From NCBI RefSeq assembly GCF_011397635.1, contig NC_064758.1, forward strand, positions 21,598,513-21,662,512: 64,000 nucleotides of DNA, in the 5' to 3' direction. This DNA is from Epinephelus fuscoguttatus (lineage: Eukaryota; Chordata; Actinopteri; Perciformes; Serranidae). This document shows positions 61,888-64,000 of the stretch, one piece after another. Each line of letters starts with the position of its first letter. Within the stretch, counting starts at the first letter, position 1. The notes under the pieces are model-generated. The model worked only from the letters and a program-made list of their open reading frames with translations. It did no database searches and was not told the DNA's origin. Made by a program: the position numbers and the translations under genes.

Positions 61888-62620
61888 GAGGCTTGTTTGT
61901 TTGTTTGTTTGTTTGTTTTATTTAGGATCCCCATTAGCTGTTGTACAGCAACAGCTATTCTTCCTGGGGTCCTTTCAACAGTCTTTACATTGTGTCAGTA
62001 CAGTTATTCCATTTACAACACATAATCACACATAACAATACAGAAAAACAAAACAAAACATAAGACAATACACATACACGACAGCTCCTACAGGTCAGCA
62101 AAGGGTATATGCAACATTTACATATAAATATATTTCATCTGATGTCTATATATGTATCATATGTGTAAAACAAAACTCTAATTAATACCGGTATTCAGTC
62201 CAACAATTCAGTTTCTAATCGATTTCACACATTGATCTCACATGCATGTCAAAACAAAAACAAAATAAGTCTATGTTCTTCAAATTTCCAGTTTTTCACT
62301 AACCCAATAACACAAGTCAAATATTATCCTTCTTCATCAATAAGCATGACTCCTGTTTTCCTTGTTTCATTCATCACCCAATCAACTGAACGTTCATATT
62401 TTGCTGTTACCTCAGCAGATGTAATTTCAGCTTGCCTATTTACCAAGCATCTCTGGTCAATAGATGTATCCTAACTAACTTTTTGAATCTAATTTTACTG
62501 TTTTCTTGTGCTACGTGTTCTGGGAGTGCGTTCCAGTCTCGCATAGCTCTAAAGAAACAAAATCCAGTTTTTCCTTCTCTCCCATTCTTTCATACCTCAG
62601 TCCATCCCTTTTTCTCTTCC
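61888..62620 (-). mobile_element. Non-LTR retrotransposon 3' end with (CAAA)n tail (nested)
   Basis: On the minus strand the element ends CAGCTAATGGGGATCCTAAA followed by TAAAA and a (CAAA)5-type tail (61888-61920 as TTTG repeats on the plus strand). GGACCCCAGGAAGAATAGCT lies just before. This is a familiar fish LINE 3' end; the clade is not assigned. The 5' limit is approximate. Confidence 0.6.
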
Positions 62621-63007
62621 TTCCCTATTTTGTAGTAAGTAACAAAGATGTTTATGGGAAATGTATAGAAGTAAAAGTATACGTTTCATTTAAGAAATGT
62701 AGTTGAGGAAAAGTTGAAGTTTGCAGAAGTATAAAAGCTAAAGTTAAGTACAGATACTCCCAAAAAATACTCAAGTATTGTAACAAAGTATTAATTTGTT
62801 ACAATACACCACTGCTACAAAGACACCCAAAACAACCAAGACAGACAAAATGACCTCAAAGTGACACAAAACCACTTAAGATGTGTAACGACTTGAAAGA
62901 GGTGCAAAACAACAACAAAAAAACCAAACCACACAATCTACGTGTCTTGCTCCTACGTAGGAAAGGTGTTGGGGGTGTTTGCATATCTGTGCCCAGGGAC
63001 CAATTAA

Positions 63008-63608
63008 CCCTTTTTACACAGAGATTGCACTAAGAGGCCACTATGAAGTCCTTTCCATATGCCACCTTTGCATATTTTAAACAGAACCAAACAATAGCGG
63101 CGTCATGCCACTACAGTGTGTGATTTTCGCCAGCATCCTGCATTCAAAAGAGGCATGATGGGGGTGACATGTAACACAACAGCATTGGCTCCGAGTGTGA
63201 CATATAGCACATATGTCAGCAGTGCTTTATACAAAAACAATGGCATATATAACATGGCAATAACAATCATTTAGGGTGAGGAGCTCCCGGAACTCATGGT
63301 TTTCCCAATTTGCGGATATTTTCAGCCACTGTTCATCCTCTTTGAGTTAGCTGCTAGCTACTTTTTAAATCTCCTGCAGTGTATCACAGGCATAATACGT
63401 TGTAAAAATGTCCCACGCTTGCTGCCCATGATCCTGTGCTGGCAGCTGTCCTGTTGATAAAGACATTGTTTGATGCTGTTACTTCCTCCCATGACCACCA
63501 GGTGAGACAACTCTGTCCCCCCATACTGCAATTGTACCGTTTATACAGAACTGCAAGGCGGAATAACAGCATGAAATTCCCACCCTGAGGAGGCAGTGTA
63601 AAAAAGGG
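63008..63608. mobile_element. piggyBac-like MITE (CCCTTTTTACAC ends)
   Basis: The left end TTAA|CCCTTTTTACACAG and the right end CAGTGTAAAAAAGGG are inverted. TTAA is intact on the left and altered (TATT) on the right. CCC ends with a TTAA target fit piggyBac-type elements. No transposase is present. Confidence 0.6.
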
Positions 63609-64000
63609 TATTATCTCCTAATCCACCCATGCAGAATGCTAAATCCTTAATAGCTTCAACTGGTCTTAACAATGTATTTTTGCACAAAACAAGGACTGTG
63701 GATTTTTATTTTCTGTCTTAATGTCACATGGCTGACACCCGTGTGTTGTAGTTGCGGAAGGTGAGGAGCTCCCAGACCCCATGGTTTTCCCAATTGGCGG
63801 ACATTTTTGGCCGCTGTTCTTCCTCTTTAAGTTAGCTGCTAACTGCTAACAGCTAATTTTTAAAATCACCTGCAGTTGGTCACCATGTCAAAATCTCACA
63901 CCTATGCTGCCCATGATCCTGTCTTGCAGCTGTCCCATTTAGTAAGACACTGTTTTGGCGCTGTTACTAATTCTGATGACCTGCTTAAAGGCGAGACAAC
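63278..64000. repeat. Direct repeat cut by the window edge
   Basis: A segment starting GGTGAGGAGCTCCCGGAACT at 63278 recurs at 63761 as GGTGAGGAGCTCCCAGACCC. Both continue in parallel (ATGGTTTTCCCAATT, GTTAGCTGCTA, GCTGCCCATGATCCTG, GAGACAAC) to 63513 and 64000. The offset is about 483 nt. The second copy runs out of the window. Confidence 0.75.

Larger units (their letters stand above)
61435..62814. mobile_element. hAT-like MITE split by nested LINE fragments
   Basis: The left part (61435-61640) begins CAGTGGTGGATGAAATATC with AGTAAAAGTACTGATAT. The right part (about 62640-62814) ends TTGTTACAATACACCACTG, with CTAAAGTTAAGTACAGATAC before it. Together these are the two ends of the 'ACTTGAGTAAAAGTA' fish MITE. 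Flanks GTGCAAAG and CTACAAAG match at 6 of 8 bases. About 1 kb of other repeats lies between the halves. Confidence 0.7.

Noticed and set aside
1-64000. CRISPR arrays, tRNA or rRNA genes, endogenous retrovirus genes
   Set aside because: Looked for and not seen; direct repeats here are microsatellites or transposon copies, and no gag/pol/env-type frame was recognised.

Overview
The window is vertebrate nuclear DNA, almost certainly from a ray-finned (teleost, probably percomorph) fish. Genes are split by GT-AG introns, and the intergenic DNA is AT-rich and full of (TG)n microsatellites and fish-type DNA transposon and LINE debris. No bacterial-style operon, CRISPR array, rRNA or tRNA was seen. 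Four protein-coding genes and one microRNA are supported. Their order matches human 1p36.22 (GPR157 - MIR34A - SPSB1 - SLC25A33).

Layout. (1) 756-6890, minus: gpr157, an orphan 7TM receptor; four exons join in frame to 334 codons. (2) 9748-9848, minus: the mir-34a hairpin with both mature arms preserved. A TATA-like box and exon-like block ending in a donor at 18896-19220 (minus) is a candidate start for its primary transcript. (3) 24122-28638, plus: a glycine N-acyltransferase-like (GLYAT family) gene; four exons join in frame, but the start-codon exon was not found. It lies where mammals carry H6PD, which was not recognised here. (4) 39800-43456, plus: spsb1, a SPRY/SOCS-box adaptor of 273 codons; its 5' UTR begins at least at 39612 and a CpG-rich stretch near 35.7-36.06 kb is a likely promoter. 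A 34-codon membrane-type ORF lies on the opposite strand beside that stretch. (5) 52414-58687, plus: slc25a33, a mitochondrial pyrimidine nucleotide carrier; seven exons give 313 codons.

The remaining DNA is introns and intergenic sequence. It holds hAT-type MITEs with 8-bp target duplications, TTAA-flanked elements with AGGG or CCCT ends (Kolobok- or piggyBac-like), long foldback elements, L2/CR1-type and L1/Tx1-type LINE fragments, and several nested insertions. The most unusual is a 1.08-kb element at 25.65-26.73 kb. It has about 340-nt inverted arms around a decayed coding core resembling the cysteine-rich tail domain of P2X7-like proteins. A second TTAA element (22.5-23.6 kb) carries a BED zinc finger and hAT-like sequence.

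The genes do not form a pathway. They are neighbours kept together by ancient synteny: ciliary/GPCR signalling (gpr157), a p53-linked tumour-suppressor miRNA (mir-34a), acyl-glycine conjugation (GLYAT-like), E3-ligase substrate recognition (spsb1) and mitochondrial nucleotide import (slc25a33). Exon limits were placed by hand from splice signals, reading phase and remembered family similarity; no database search was run.
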